From contig NZ_QJTI01000014.1 in the NCBI RefSeq assembly GCF_003217325.1, positions 28,658-92,657 of the forward strand: a stretch of DNA of 64,000 nt, read 5' to 3'. Below, piece by piece: positions 37,392-48,190 of this stretch. Made by a program: the position numbers and the translations under genes. Positions within the stretch are counted from its first letter, which is position 1, and each line of letters opens with the position of its first letter. The notes beneath the pieces were generated by a model, which made no database searches, was not told the origin of the DNA, and saw only the letters and a program-made list of their open reading frames with translations. The DNA is from Rhodopseudomonas faecalis. GTDB taxonomy: Bacteria; Pseudomonadota; Alphaproteobacteria; Rhizobiales; Xanthobacteraceae.

Positions 37392-38285
37392 TCAGGCGGG
37401 CCGCGCCGGCTGCGCCATCGCCGCAATGGCATCCGCAATCGCGATGGTCTTTTTGGCGATCTCGGCATGGAGCCGTTCCACCATGCGGCCATCGAGCTGG
37501 ATCGCGCCGCGCGTGGCGTTTTCCGGCAGAGCAAAGGCCGCGATGATCTTGCGCGCCTGCTCGACCTCCGCCGCGGGCGGCGTGAAGGTAGCGTTGCAGG
37601 CTTCGATCTGGCTCGGATGAATCAGCGTCTTGCCGTCAAAGCCGAAATCGCGGGCCTGCGCGCATTCGCAGGCAAAGCCTTCGATATTGGCGATGTCGCT
37701 GAACGGGCCATCCAGGATGGTCAGCCCGTAAGCGCGCGCGGCCAGCACGCAATGGCTGATCATCGGCAGCATGGTGGCGCGGCCGGGCAGCATCCTGATC
37801 CCGGTTTCGCGGGAAATGTCGTTCGGGCCGAACACGAAGCCGGCGAGCCGCATCTCCTCGTCCTGGGCCTGCGCGGCCAAATGCTCGGCATTGAGCACGC
37901 CGCGCGCGGTCTCGATCATGATCCAGACCTTGATCGACATGTCGGCGCCGATATCGGTCAGCCGGTTCGCGACCGCGGCGAGATCATCGACGCTCGACAC
38001 TTTGGGCACCAGAATGCCGTCGGGCTTGGCCTTGCCGGCCATCGCGAGATCGTCGAGCCACCACGGCGAATCGAGCGCATTGATGCGCACCAGCACTTCG
38101 CGGCGGCCAAAACCGCCTTCCGCCAGCGTGCTGGCGATCTGCGCCCGCGCGGTTTCCTTGGCGTCGGGCGCGACAGCATCTTCGAGGTCGAGGATGACGC
38201 CGTCGGCCGGCAGCAGCCGCGCTTTTTCCAGCGCGCGTGCATTCGAGCCCGGCATGAACAGCAAACTGCGACGCGGTCGGATCAT
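37392..38285 (-). CDS. CoA-ester lyase (HpcH/HpaI / citrate lyase beta / malyl-CoA lyase-like)
   Basis: This 297-residue TIM-barrel enzyme is of the CitE/malyl-CoA lyase group. It reads MIRPRRSLLFMPGSNARALE, DGVILDLEDAVAPDAKETAR, RINALDSPW, IMIETARGVLNAEHLAA and FGPNDISRETGIRM. The acidic Mg ligands in LEDAV and ETARG and Asp in GPNDI are in place. Candidates are L-malyl-CoA, beta-methylmalyl-CoA or citramalyl-CoA lyase; the sequence alone does not settle it. Start is the ATG at 38285. It is divergent from the carbonic anhydrase gene. Confidence 0.9.
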   Translation of the reverse strand: MIRPRRSLLFMPGSNARALEKARLLPADGVILDLEDAVAPDAKETARAQIASTLAEGGFGRREVLVRINALDSPWWLDDLAMAGKAKPDGILVPKVSSVDDLAAVANRLTDIGADMSIKVWIMIETARGVLNAEHLAAQAQDEEMRLAGFVFGPNDISRETGIRMLPGRATMLPMISHCVLAARAYGLTILDGPFSDIANIEGFACECAQARDFGFDGKTLIHPSQIEACNATFTPPAAEVEQARKIIAAFALPENATRGAIQLDGRMVERLHAEIAKKTIAIADAIAAMAQPARPA

Positions 38286-38397
38286 GGCCCCCCCTATCTT
38301 TCGGTATGACGGCGATAACACTTTGTCATGACAACCGGAAGCCTTGTGCCGCTGAACCGCCTATGGTTATCGGAGATGAACCGGGTCGAGGACAAAG

Positions 38398-39048
38398 ATG
38401 ACATCGTTTCCGCACAGCCTGCTTTCGGGCTATCGCAGTTTCAACTCGCAGCGATTGCCGACCGAGCAGGCTCGCTATCGAGAACTCTCCGAGCGCGGTC
38501 AGGCGCCGGAGATCATGGTGATCGGCTGTTGCGATTCCCGGGTGTCGCCCGAGGTGATCTTCGATGCCGGCCCCGGCGAATTGTTCGTGCTGCGCAACGT
38601 CGCCAATCTGGTGCCGGTCTATGCGCCGGACGGCGCGGTCCATGGCGTATCAGCAGCGCTGGAATATGCGGTGCAGGTGCTGCGGGTGAAGCACATCGTG
38701 GTGCTCGGCCATGCGCAGTGCGGCGGCATCCGCGCCTTTGTCGATAAGACGGAGCCGCTGTCGCCGGGCGACTTCATCGGCAAATGGATGCAGATGTTCG
38801 AGACCGCCGCGCAGGGCGTCGATCAAGCGCCGCAGGAACCGATCAGCCAGTTCCTGACCCGGCTCGAACAGGCCGGCGTCAAGCGCAGCCTGCATAATCT
38901 GATGACCTTCCCATGCATCAACGTGCTGGTCGGCCGCGGCAAGCTGCAACTGCACGGCGCTTATTTCGGCGTGGCCGAAGGCTCGCTGTCGGTGCTCGAT
39001 CACGACAGCGGCGAGTTCCGCGAAGTCACGGAAGCTTTTGCCGGCTGA
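38398..39048 (+). CDS. Beta-class carbonic anhydrase
   Basis: This 216-residue zinc enzyme interconverts CO2 and bicarbonate. The zinc ligands and catalytic dyad are Cys44, Asp46 and Arg48 in GCCDSRVSPEV, with His105 and Cys108 in LGHAQCGGI. Length and the AALEYAVQVLRVKHIVVLGH block are typical. It would supply bicarbonate to carboxylases or the Calvin cycle. It is monocistronic by spacing; a large inverted repeat lies after it. Confidence 0.95.
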   Translation: MTSFPHSLLSGYRSFNSQRLPTEQARYRELSERGQAPEIMVIGCCDSRVSPEVIFDAGPGELFVLRNVANLVPVYAPDGAVHGVSAALEYAVQVLRVKHIVVLGHAQCGGIRAFVDKTEPLSPGDFIGKWMQMFETAAQGVDQAPQEPISQFLTRLEQAGVKRSLHNLMTFPCINVLVGRGKLQLHGAYFGVAEGSLSVLDHDSGEFREVTEAFAG

Positions 39049-39087
39049 GTTGATGATCCGGCCCTGACCGCTCAGGACCGGATCGCT

Positions 39088-39130
39088 GTTAGAGCTTCGG
39101 TTCTGATAGAATCAGAACCGAAGCTCTAAC
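39088..39130. repeat. Perfect 20-bp inverted repeat between convergent genes
   Basis: GTTAGAGCTTCGGTTCTGAT, a three-base AGA loop, and ATCAGAACCGAAGCTCTAAC. It lies between the stops of the carbonic anhydrase and gpmA genes and may end transcription from both sides. The right arm recurs at 47905-47924. Confidence 0.93.
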
Positions 39131-39192
39131 TTTATGTCCTGACGCGTTTTCTTCACGCGAACCGGAATCCACTTCGCTCGAAAACGCTATTG

Positions 39193-39816
39193 TTACTTCG
39201 CCAGATCGACCACCGAGGCCACGGTGGCGTCGGCGTTGAGGCGATACACGACCGGCGCGCCGGTGCCGAGTTCGCGCTTCAGGATCTGCTCCGGCGTCAG
39301 CTTTTCCAGCACCATGATCAGCGCGCGCAACGAATTGCCGTGCGCGGCCACCAAGGTGCGCTCGCCGCGCAGCACGCAGGGCAAGATCTCCTGCACATAA
39401 TAGGGCAGGGTGCGCGCCAGCGTGTCCTTGAGGCTTTCGCCGCCGGGCGGCGGCACGTCATAGGAACGGCGCCAGATCAGCACCTGCTCCTCGCCCCACT
39501 TCTTGCGGGCGTCATCCTTGTTGAGACCGGACAGATCGCCATAGTCGCGCTCGTTGAGCGCGAGGTTCTTGTAGGTCTTCAGCCCGGTCTGGCCGAGCTC
39601 GGTGAGCATCAGATCGAGCGTGTGCTGAGCGCGGGTCAACGCCGAGGTGAAGGCGACGTCGAAGGTAAAGCCCTGCGCTTTCAGCTTCTGGCCGGCAGCC
39701 TTGGCTTCGGTGACACCGAGTTCAGTGAGGTCGGGATCCTTCCAGCCCGTGAACAGGTTCTTCAGGTTCCAGTCGCTCTGGCCATGGCGCACGAGCACGA
39801 GGAGACGATCACTCAT
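39193..39816 (-). CDS. gpmA: 2,3-bisphosphoglycerate-dependent phosphoglycerate mutase
   Basis: This 207-residue histidine-phosphatase-fold enzyme swaps 3- and 2-phosphoglycerate. The RHG motif is [20 protein letters not shown], with His11 the phospho-acceptor, and the second His is in [12 protein letters not shown]. It is somewhat shorter than Escherichia coli GpmA, as in other alphaproteobacteria. It lies 33 bp downstream of dapB and may be cotranscribed with it. Confidence 0.95.
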   Translation of the reverse strand: MSDRLLVLVRHGQSDWNLKNLFTGWKDPDLTELGVTEAKAAGQKLKAQGFTFDVAFTSALTRAQHTLDLMLTELGQTGLKTYKNLALNERDYGDLSGLNKDDARKKWGEEQVLIWRRSYDVPPPGGESLKDTLARTLPYYVQEILPCVLRGERTLVAAHGNSLRALIMVLEKLTPEQILKRELGTGAPVVYRLNADATVASVVDLAK

Positions 39817-39848
39817 AATCTGCTATCCGCGTTGTGGGGGTCGATGAA

Positions 39849-40670
39849 TCAGGATGAGGCGTCGCCAAGGCCGAGCACGTCGGCCATCGAATACAGCCCC
39901 GGCGAGCGGCCGCGCGCCCACAGCGCCGCCTTGAGCGCGCCATTGGCGAAGATCATGCGATCCTCGGCCTTGTGGGTCAGTTCGATGCGTTCCTGCGGGC
40001 CGGCGAAGATGACAGTGTGATCGCCGGTGACAGTGCCGCCGCGCAGGCTGGCAAAGCCGATATCGCCGGCGCGGCGCGCGCCGGTGACGCCGTCGCGGCC
40101 ACGCGCCGAACGCTCGCTGAGCGCGATGTTGCGGCCAGCCGCGGCCGCTTCGCCGAGCAGCAGCGCGGTGCCGGACGGCGCATCGACCTTGGCCTTATGA
40201 TGCATCTCGACGATTTCGATATCAAAACTGTCGTCGAGCGCCTGCGCGACGCGCTTGACCATCGCCGCCAACAGATTGACGCCAAGGCTCATATTGCCGG
40301 ACTTCACCACCACCGCCTGATTGGTGACGCTGCGGATCACCGCATCATCCGACGCCGACAGCCCGGTGGTGCCGATCACATGGACGATGCCGCGCTGCGC
40401 CGCGATCGCAACATTGGCGATGGTGGCGGCCGGCACGGTGAAATCGAGAATGCCGTCGGCATGGGCCGACAGCTCCCACAGATCCGACGACAATTTCACG
40501 CCATTGGCGGGTAGCCCGGCCAGCACCCCGGAATCCTCGCCGAGCAGCGGCGAATTCGGCGATTCCAGCGCGCCGGCGATCACCGCGCCTGAGCTTTCAG
40601 TAATGGCACGGATCAACGCCCGGCCCATCCGGCCACCGGCGCCGGCAACGATCAAACGCATCTCAGACAT
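39849..40670 (-). CDS. dapB: 4-hydroxy-tetrahydrodipicolinate reductase
   Basis: This 273-residue enzyme of the diaminopimelate/lysine path starts [20 protein letters not shown] with the NAD(P)-binding GAGGRMG. It carries the active-site block [20 protein letters not shown], with the His-His pair and Lys, and [10 protein letters not shown]. The C-terminal block [20 protein letters not shown] is typical. It is followed closely by gpmA. dapF lies at 23318 on this window. Confidence 0.97.
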   Translation of the reverse strand: MSEMRLIVAGAGGRMGRALIRAITESSGAVIAGALESPNSPLLGEDSGVLAGLPANGVKLSSDLWELSAHADGILDFTVPAATIANVAIAAQRGIVHVIGTTGLSASDDAVIRSVTNQAVVVKSGNMSLGVNLLAAMVKRVAQALDDSFDIEIVEMHHKAKVDAPSGTALLLGEAAAAGRNIALSERSARGRDGVTGARRAGDIGFASLRGGTVTGDHTVIFAGPQERIELTHKAEDRMIFANGALKAALWARGRSPGLYSMADVLGLGDASS

Positions 40671-40742
40671 GGTTTAGCGCCCCTTGATCTTTGGCGCGGT
40701 ATAGCCGGGGCAGCCCCGAGGGGCAACCAACCCGGCCGCAGC

Positions 40743-41045
40743 TCACGGCTGCGGCCCGTCATACCCCTCGACCACCACCAGATCGCTGTCGGCATAGGGC
40801 GAGCGCAGCGCCACCAGCCGCTGATATTCGGGCGAGTGATAGCAGGCGAGCGCGGTCTCGTAGTCCTTGAACTCGATCACCACATTGCGGGTGCGTGATG
40901 AGCCTTCCTTGGTCTCGAACCGCCCGGTGCGCACCAGGAATTTGGCGCCGAACTGCCGGAACACCGAGCCGTTCTGCGCAATATATTCTTTGTAGCCGTC
41001 CATATCGGCGACATCGACGCGCGCCACCCAATAACCCTTCGCCAT
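40743..41045 (-). CDS. DUF1330 domain protein
   Basis: This 100-residue ferredoxin-like alpha/beta barrel protein matches DUF1330: MAKGYWVARVDVADMDGYKE, FLVRTGRFETKEG, RNVVIEFKDYETALACYHSP and EYQRLVALRSPYADSDLVVV. No catalytic function is known. The start at 41045 agrees with the family; the longer reading adds 22 residues. It follows pyrF in the same direction after 34 bp, so it is probably in the same operon. Confidence 0.9.
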   Translation of the reverse strand: MAKGYWVARVDVADMDGYKEYIAQNGSVFRQFGAKFLVRTGRFETKEGSSRTRNVVIEFKDYETALACYHSPEYQRLVALRSPYADSDLVVVEGYDGPQP

Positions 41046-41079
41046 GCTGCTCCCCGATGTTGGTGGCTGGTGCCGCGGG

Positions 41080-41787
41080 CTAACCCAAGGCCGCGGTGAT
41101 CTCCTCGACAATGGCCTCGGCCGCAGCCTTGGGATCGTCCGCGCCGATCACCGGCCGGCCCACCACCAGATAATTGGCGCCGGCCGCGATCGCGCGCGCC
41201 GGGGTCATGATGCGCTTCTGATCATCGGCCGAGCTGCCGGCCGGGCGAATGCCGGGGGTAACCAGCAGAATGTCCGGCCCGAGCAATTGCCGCAGATGGC
41301 CAGCTTCCTCCGGCGAACAGACCAGACCATTGATGCCGAACGCCTGCGCCTGCCGGGCGCGGCGCTCCACCAGATCGCGCACGCCGAGCTGATAGCCGGC
41401 TTCCTGCAGATCGGCATCGTCATAGGAGGTCAGCACCGTGACCGCGAGAATCTTGAGCTTGGACTGGCCTCGCGCCTCAACCGCGGCCTTCATGGTCTGC
41501 GGATAGGCATGCACGGTGACAAAGGTCGCGCCGAGTTCGGCCAGGCTCTCGACGCCGCGGCCCACGGTATTACCGATGTCATGCAATTTCAGATCGACGA
41601 ACACTTTCTTGCCCGCGGCCTTGAGCGCGCGCGCCAGCGGCAGACCGCCGGCGTAAGCGAGCTGATAGCCGATCTTGTAGAAGCTGACGGTATCATCGAG
41701 CCGATCGACCATCGCCTCAGCGGCGCGCAGGTCAGGCAGATCGAGCGCAACGATCAGCCGATCGCGCGGATTGATAGTGGCGGTCAT
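41080..41787 (-). CDS. pyrF: Orotidine 5'-phosphate decarboxylase
   Basis: This 235-residue TIM-barrel enzyme makes UMP in pyrimidine synthesis. It shows [20 protein letters not shown], the catalytic [16 protein letters not shown] (Lys-Asp-Lys-Asp type dyad) and [11 protein letters not shown], with [15 protein letters not shown] for phosphate binding. It is 6 bp after the FMN reductase gene's stop, so the pair looks like one message. Confidence 0.97.
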   Translation of the reverse strand: MTATINPRDRLIVALDLPDLRAAEAMVDRLDDTVSFYKIGYQLAYAGGLPLARALKAAGKKVFVDLKLHDIGNTVGRGVESLAELGATFVTVHAYPQTMKAAVEARGQSKLKILAVTVLTSYDDADLQEAGYQLGVRDLVERRARQAQAFGINGLVCSPEEAGHLRQLLGPDILLVTPGIRPAGSSADDQKRIMTPARAIAAGANYLVVGRPVIGADDPKAAAEAIVEEITAALG

Positions 41788-41793
41788 GAAAAC

Positions 41794-42372
41794 TCACTTC
41801 ATCTGCTGGGCGAATGCGATGAGCTGCTGCACCATGGCCTGCAGCGCCTCGACATCGGCGTTGTTCTTGAGCCGGCCCTGGTCGTCATAAGCCTGATCGG
41901 CAAACGACAGGGTGAGCTGGTTGGGGATCACCGGGGCCCGGCAACCGGACAGGATCAGCCGCAGCGCGGCCAGACAGCGCGCACCGCCGAGCTTGCCGGC
42001 CGAGGCCGCCGCCAGCGCGAACGCGCGGTGGCGAAAGACTTCACCGGCGCTCTCGCCGGGGTCCTGGATCCGCGACACCCAATCGATGGCGTTCTTGAGC
42101 AGCGGCGGCGGCGCGGAATTATATTCCGGGGTCACCAGCAGCACGCCCTGATGGGCGCCGATCATGCGCTTGAGCTGCACCGCGGCGTCCGGCACGCCGG
42201 AGCGGGCTTCCAGATCGCCGTCATAGATCGGCAGCGGATAGTCGGCGAGCGATAGCTCCGTGACGTCGGCGCCGGCACGCGCCAACGCGGCAATCGCGAC
42301 CTGCGCCAGCTTGATATTGAGCGAGCCGGTGCGCAGCGAGCCGGGAATGACCAGAATCTTGACCGCTGACAT
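41794..42372 (-). CDS. NADPH-dependent FMN reductase
   Basis: This 192-residue flavodoxin-fold protein belongs to the NADPH-dependent FMN/quinone reductase group (ArsH/ChrR/AzoR-like). It reads ILVIPGSLRTGSLNIKLAQV and LVTPEYNSAPPPLLKNAIDW, the FMN-binding blocks. The electron acceptor is unknown. The start is ambiguous because ATGTCAGCGGTCA occurs at 42372 and again 15 bp upstream at 42387. It precedes pyrF by 6 bp. Confidence 0.9.
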   Translation of the reverse strand: MSAVKILVIPGSLRTGSLNIKLAQVAIAALARAGADVTELSLADYPLPIYDGDLEARSGVPDAAVQLKRMIGAHQGVLLVTPEYNSAPPPLLKNAIDWVSRIQDPGESAGEVFRHRAFALAAASAGKLGGARCLAALRLILSGCRAPVIPNQLTLSFADQAYDDQGRLKNNADVEALQAMVQQLIAFAQQMK

Positions 42373-42433
42373 AGTGACCGCTGACATGGCTCCGATCGTG
42401 ACTTTCGAGACGCCGGCAGCCACGCCGACCGGG

Positions 42434-43036
42434 TCAGGCCCTGCGATACACCCAAACGCGCGCCGGCGGAACGTTCATCCAGATCCGCTCGGAGGCTTCG
42501 GTGGTAATGCCGTGCAGCGACTTCGGGATCGGCGGCGCCACCGAATAGGTGAATTGCACGAACGGCGCGCCCGGCGCCAGCAGCACGAAGGCGTCGCGCA
42601 TCAGCCGCAGCCGGGTCAGCATCGGCTTGGTCACCAGCGGCAACCCCGACACCACGGCGGCGGCCGGGGTCTTCAGCACCTTCCAGATCGAGTCGCGCAG
42701 TCGATAGGCGTCACCCTGCACCACAGTCGCCAGCGGGTAGCGATCGCGCAGCAGCGCGCAGAAGCTGGGATTGTATTCGACCAGCACCAGGCGGCGCTGA
42801 TCGACACCACGCTCCACCAACGCCTGGGTAATGGCGCCGGTACCGGGGCCCAGTTCGACCACCGGAGCATCGGAATCGATGTTGACGTAGAGCGCCATGG
42901 TGCGGGCGAGCACTTTGCCCGAGGGCATCACGGCGCCCATATGGAGCGGTTTTTCGATCCATGAGCGAAGAAAGCGGACCTCGTCGTCAAGACGGGGCTG
43001 TTTTTTCAACGCACGCACGGAAGATTGCAGAGCCAT
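42434..43036 (-). CDS. SAM-dependent phospholipid N-methyltransferase (PmtA-like)
   Basis: This 200-residue class I methyltransferase has motif I PVVELGPGTGAITQALVERG and the rRNA-dimethylase-like VEYNPSFCALLRDRYPLATV. It matches Rhizobium/Rhodobacter PmtA, which methylates phosphatidylethanolamine to phosphatidylcholine, starting with WIEKPLHMGAVMPSGKVLA. Substrate assignment is by family. A 14-bp palindrome GCCGTT-TG-AACGGC lies just upstream (43052-43065) and might be an operator. Together with OlsB at 62741 it points to an adjustable membrane lipid set. Confidence 0.85.
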   Translation of the reverse strand: MALQSSVRALKKQPRLDDEVRFLRSWIEKPLHMGAVMPSGKVLARTMALYVNIDSDAPVVELGPGTGAITQALVERGVDQRRLVLVEYNPSFCALLRDRYPLATVVQGDAYRLRDSIWKVLKTPAAAVVSGLPLVTKPMLTRLRLMRDAFVLLAPGAPFVQFTYSVAPPIPKSLHGITTEASERIWMNVPPARVWVYRRA

Positions 43037-43127
43037 GTTTGGCTACCAGGGGCCGTTTGAACGGCGAATGTCAAATTTCTGTTACAGACGTATAGGGGAC
43101 GTTACGAGGGGTCAAGTCGAAGGCGTG

Positions 43128-44261
43128 TCAGGATTGCGCCCGCGCGCCGAAGAAGTCTTTGACCTTGGTAAAAAAGCCAGCGGCTTCGGGCTGAGTGGCC
43201 CCCGAGGACAGTTTTTCGAACTCCGCGAGCAGCTCCTGCTGCCGCTTGGTGAGGTTTTGCGGAGTCTCGACCACCACCTGGACATACATGTCGCCGGTTT
43301 GCCGGGAACGCAGTACCGGCATGCCCTTGGAACCAATCCGGAACCGGCGGCCGGTTTGGGTTCCCGCCGGAACCTTAACCTTTGATTTACCACCGTCGAT
43401 GCTCGGCACCTCGAAATCGCCGCCGAGCGCCGCGGTCACCATCGAGATCGGCACCCGGCAATGCAAATCGGCGCCGTCGCGCTGGAAGAACTCGTGATTG
43501 GCCACCGACAGGAAAATGTACAGGTCGCCGGGCGGGCCGCCGCGCAGCCCGGCCTCGCCTTCGCCGGCGAGCCGGATGCGGGTGCCGTCCTCGACACCTT
43601 GCGGGATGTTGACCGACAACGTGCGGTCGCGCGAGATCCGCCCCGAACCGGAGCAGGACGGGCAGGGATCGTCGATGGTCTGGCCACGGCCCTGGCAGCC
43701 CGGGCAGGTCCGTTCCAGGGTGAAAAAGCCCTGCGCCTGACGCACCCGGCCATGGCCGCCGCACATCGAGCAGGTGCGCGGCTTAGTGCCGGCCTTGGCG
43801 CCAGTGCCGGAGCAGGATTCGCAGGTCACCGCGACCGGGATTTCGATCTTCGCGGTCTTGCCGGCGAAGGCGTCCTCCAGGGTGATTTCCATATTGTAGC
43901 GCAGGTCGGCGCCGCGCTCGCGGCCGCCGCTGCGGCCACGCTGCCCGGCCATGCCGAACAGGTCTTCGAAAATGTCGGAGAATGACGACGCAAAGCCCGC
44001 GCCGAAGCCGGCGCCCATGCCGCCGCCCTGCTCGAACGCCGCATGACCGAAGCGGTCATAGGCCGCGCGCTTTTCGCTGTCCTTGAGGACCTCGTAGGCC
44101 TCGTTGATTTCCTTGAATTTGACTTCGCTGGACTTGTCGCCCGGATTGCGATCCGGATGCCACTTCATCGCCAGCTTGCGGAACGCGCTTTTCAGCGTGG
44201 TTTCGTCGGCGGTGCGGTCGACTTCAAGGGTTTCGTAATAGCAGCGCTTGGTGGTGGACAT
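43128..44261 (-). CDS. dnaJ: Chaperone protein DnaJ
   Basis: This 377-residue co-chaperone activates DnaK. The J domain has HPD in [10 protein letters not shown], followed by a Gly/Phe-rich stretch and a zinc domain with four CxxCxGxG repeats ([32 protein letters not shown]). Two C-terminal substrate domains complete it. It lies downstream of dnaK on the same strand, with a 170-bp gap that contains a perfect 9-bp hairpin. Confidence 0.97.
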   Translation of the reverse strand: MSTTKRCYYETLEVDRTADETTLKSAFRKLAMKWHPDRNPGDKSSEVKFKEINEAYEVLKDSEKRAAYDRFGHAAFEQGGGMGAGFGAGFASSFSDIFEDLFGMAGQRGRSGGRERGADLRYNMEITLEDAFAGKTAKIEIPVAVTCESCSGTGAKAGTKPRTCSMCGGHGRVRQAQGFFTLERTCPGCQGRGQTIDDPCPSCSGSGRISRDRTLSVNIPQGVEDGTRIRLAGEGEAGLRGGPPGDLYIFLSVANHEFFQRDGADLHCRVPISMVTAALGGDFEVPSIDGGKSKVKVPAGTQTGRRFRIGSKGMPVLRSRQTGDMYVQVVVETPQNLTKRQQELLAEFEKLSSGATQPEAAGFFTKVKDFFGARAQS

Positions 44262-44380
44262 CAGTCTGATCCGCCCGAACTGTCGTCTTCACTCCGAGAA
44301 ATGTCCCGGCACAAATCAGCCGGAAACCGATCTGGCCGGCGTGCCCGATCCGCTCCCGTCAAGAAAATGACCCCCAACCA

Positions 44381-44405
44381 GAATTCCGCGAAGGGTGCGG
44401 AATTC
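44381..44405 (-). terminator. Hairpin between dnaK and dnaJ
   Basis: GAATTCCGC, seven-base loop, GCGGAATTC form a perfect 9-bp stem 27 bp after the dnaK stop. No T-run follows, so it might attenuate rather than end transcription into dnaJ. Confidence 0.5.
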
Positions 44406-44431
44406 GGCCGAGGGTCACATTCATCGGGGCA

Positions 44432-46345
<1,914 letters not shown>

Positions 46346-46933
46346 GGTCCTCATATCCTTCTCTTTGCGGCAGGTTGGCTGGGCCCTGGCGGCGCGCCAC
46401 TCCAACCCCCCAGAAATAATCAAAGCTCGCGATAGTGCGGCGGTGAGCCTCATATAGGAGGGGGGTCGAACGCTGCAAGGACCGTCCGCGCTCTCGGCGT
46501 ACGAAAAAGCCTTAGATCGAAGCGATCTGCTGCGTCGCAGCGCCGGCTTGATGCACAAACCGCCGCGCTTGGCGTGTTAACCGTCCGGCGGGAAACCCGG
46601 GCTTCGAACATGCATCTGCAAGCAGTCGGCGCCTGGTTCGAACCGCGGCGGCCCCCTGATGATGCAAGGCGCGCCGCATGGCTGGCATGACCTGTGCGAT
46701 TGCGAATTGCTATCAATCAAATGAACTCGCCGATCCTTGAGTTCGCGTGCTGCGACCACAAGGAGGTTGAACCTGATCGGCGAACTGCCGACACTTGCGG
46801 CCGACAAACACCGGGTCAGCTTCGACCGTGCCAACGCCTGGCATGCAACCAGAGCTTCTCAAGCCGTGAGCTTTCCATCCAAGGCCGCCTGTTCCACCAT
46901 GGTCCGGCCGCAATGCAACCGCAGTAGACGAGC
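46346..46933. other. 588-bp intergenic region upstream of dnaK and of an exported protein
   Basis: It carries the dnaK promoter (46449-46479). The rest, about 46560-46930, has no supported gene: short frames on both strands lack family features or proper starts. No repeat-family copy is present. The far end should include the promoter for the gene at 46934. Confidence 0.55.
46449..46479 (-). promoter_or_regulatory. Sigma-32 (RpoH) heat-shock promoter of dnaK
   Basis: On the minus strand CTTG is followed by 17 bases and then CCTATATGAG, a full match to the alphaproteobacterial heat-shock consensus CTTG-N17-CYTATNTNNG. It lies about 104 bp before the dnaK start. Confidence 0.88.
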
Positions 46934-47884
46934 ATGAATCTCATCCGACATTTGCGCGCGGCCGTGTTGGTCGCCGCCAGCCTTCCTCCGCTGATCGCCG
47001 CAGCACACGCGGCCGATGCGACCTATCCGCGGGGCATCCGCATCGGCCTCGCCCCGCTTGAGGGGCTGGCCCCGGCCAAAAGCTTCGTCGGCTTTGAAAG
47101 CGCCGATGGCGAGGTCAAAGTGCTGATGACCGAGCTGCCCCCGGCGGCCTATGGCGAAGTGGAAGCGGCGTTCAAGGCGCAGCCCGAAGGGGTTGGCGGC
47201 ATCAAGCCGCAAAGCCTCGAGACCGCCTCGGGCAAGGCTTACTACACGGTCGAAAGCGGCAAGGACGGCGACACGCCGGTGCGGCGCTATTCGATGATCG
47301 TCTCGGGCGGCGCGTTTTCCGGCTATGTCGCGGTTCAGGTCGCCGAAAAGCGCAGCGCCGCGGTGACCGACGACAAGGTGCGCGAGATGTTTGGCACCGT
47401 CACCACCCGCAAGGATGTGCCGGTCGACGAACAGCTCGCCTTGATGCCGTTCAAGATCACCGAACTTGCTAATTTCAAGATGGTGCGGACGCTGGCGCCC
47501 GGCTCGGCGCTGCTGCTCGGCGACGCCGACAGCGAAGCCAAGATCGAGACCGCGCCGTTCATGGTGCTGGGGCTAATCGGCTCGGCGCCCGACAAGAGCG
47601 ACGAGCGCGCCCGGTTCGCGCAGCAGGCCGCCGCCCAGGTGCCCGGACTGCGCGATGCCCGCATCACGCTGTCGGAGCCGGTGCGGATCGACGGCGCGCA
47701 GGGTTTTGAAACCCGGATCGAAGCGGTTTCCGGCGCCGACAAAACGCCGGTGACCGTGGTGCAATGGCTGCGGTTCGGCGGCGGCAGCGTCGCGGTGCGC
47801 GTCATCGCCAGCGCGCCGCGCGAGGGCTGGTCGAGCGCGTTTCCGCGGTTCCGCGCGGTGCGCGACGGCATTCGGATGCGCTAG
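46934..47884 (+). CDS. Exported protein of unknown function
   Basis: This 316-residue protein has a signal peptide (MNLIRHLRAAVLVAASLPPL then IAAAHAADA). The mature part has a repeated alpha/beta look: IGLAPLEGLAPAKSFVGFES resembles KVRTLAPGSALLLGDADSEA-type blocks, followed by NVRVIASAP-like strands (VAVRVIASAPREGWSSAFPR). I do not recognise a named domain, and no catalytic motif stands out. It is probably periplasmic. It is divergent from dnaK and convergent with grpE. Confidence 0.8.
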   Translation: MNLIRHLRAAVLVAASLPPLIAAAHAADATYPRGIRIGLAPLEGLAPAKSFVGFESADGEVKVLMTELPPAAYGEVEAAFKAQPEGVGGIKPQSLETASGKAYYTVESGKDGDTPVRRYSMIVSGGAFSGYVAVQVAEKRSAAVTDDKVREMFGTVTTRKDVPVDEQLALMPFKITELANFKMVRTLAPGSALLLGDADSEAKIETAPFMVLGLIGSAPDKSDERARFAQQAAAQVPGLRDARITLSEPVRIDGAQGFETRIEAVSGADKTPVTVVQWLRFGGGSVAVRVIASAPREGWSSAFPRFRAVRDGIRMR

Positions 47885-47959
47885 CGCTGTTCGGTTGTGA
47901 TGGCATCAGAACCGAAGCTCTAACTTGATGTTCTGATACCATCGGGTCGTATCAAAGAC

Positions 47960-48049
47960 CGTCATACCCGCGCTTGTCGCGGGTATCCACGTCTTAAAAG
48001 CAAAGCAAGTTCAAAGGCGTGGATGGCCGGGACGAGCCCGGCCATGACG
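47960..48049. repeat. ~90-bp palindromic intergenic repeat, copy 5 (reverse order)
   Basis: CGTCATACCCGCGCTTGTCG begins it and GACGAGCCCGGCCATGACG ends it, so its two halves are swapped relative to copies 1-4, meaning it lies in the opposite orientation. It shares a downstream tail with the copy at 63725. Confidence 0.88.
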
Positions 48050-48136
48050 TGCGGAGGGGTTGGTATCAATCGCCATTGGCATGACGCGGACACGAACCAG
48101 CATCCACTGCGCTCGACAACGCGATCGATAAAGTTA

Positions 48137-48164
48137 CGGCGGTTCTGAAGGATCAGAACCGCCG
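48137..48164. terminator. Hairpin between convergent genes near grpE
   Basis: CGGCGGTTCTGA and TCAGAACCGCCG form a perfect 12-bp stem with a four-base loop (AGGA). There is no T-run, but the place between two convergent stops suits a two-way terminator. Confidence 0.6.
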
Positions 48165-48190
48165 CTGAATCGGCCTGATTGAGAACAGAC

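Larger units (their letters stand above)
47885..48190. repeat. 306-bp convergent gap with several repeats
   Basis: The gap holds ATCAGAACCGAAGCTCTAAC (47905-47924), matching one arm of the repeat at 39088. It then holds a ~90-bp palindromic repeat in reverse order (47960-48049), a tail GGTTGGTATCAATCGCCATT also found at 63829, and a hairpin at 48137. No gene is present. Confidence 0.8.

Noticed and set aside
46577..46927. Short frames on both strands upstream of the exported protein at 46934
   Set aside because: They overlap each other, lack family features and ribosome sites, and look like random GC-rich frames.
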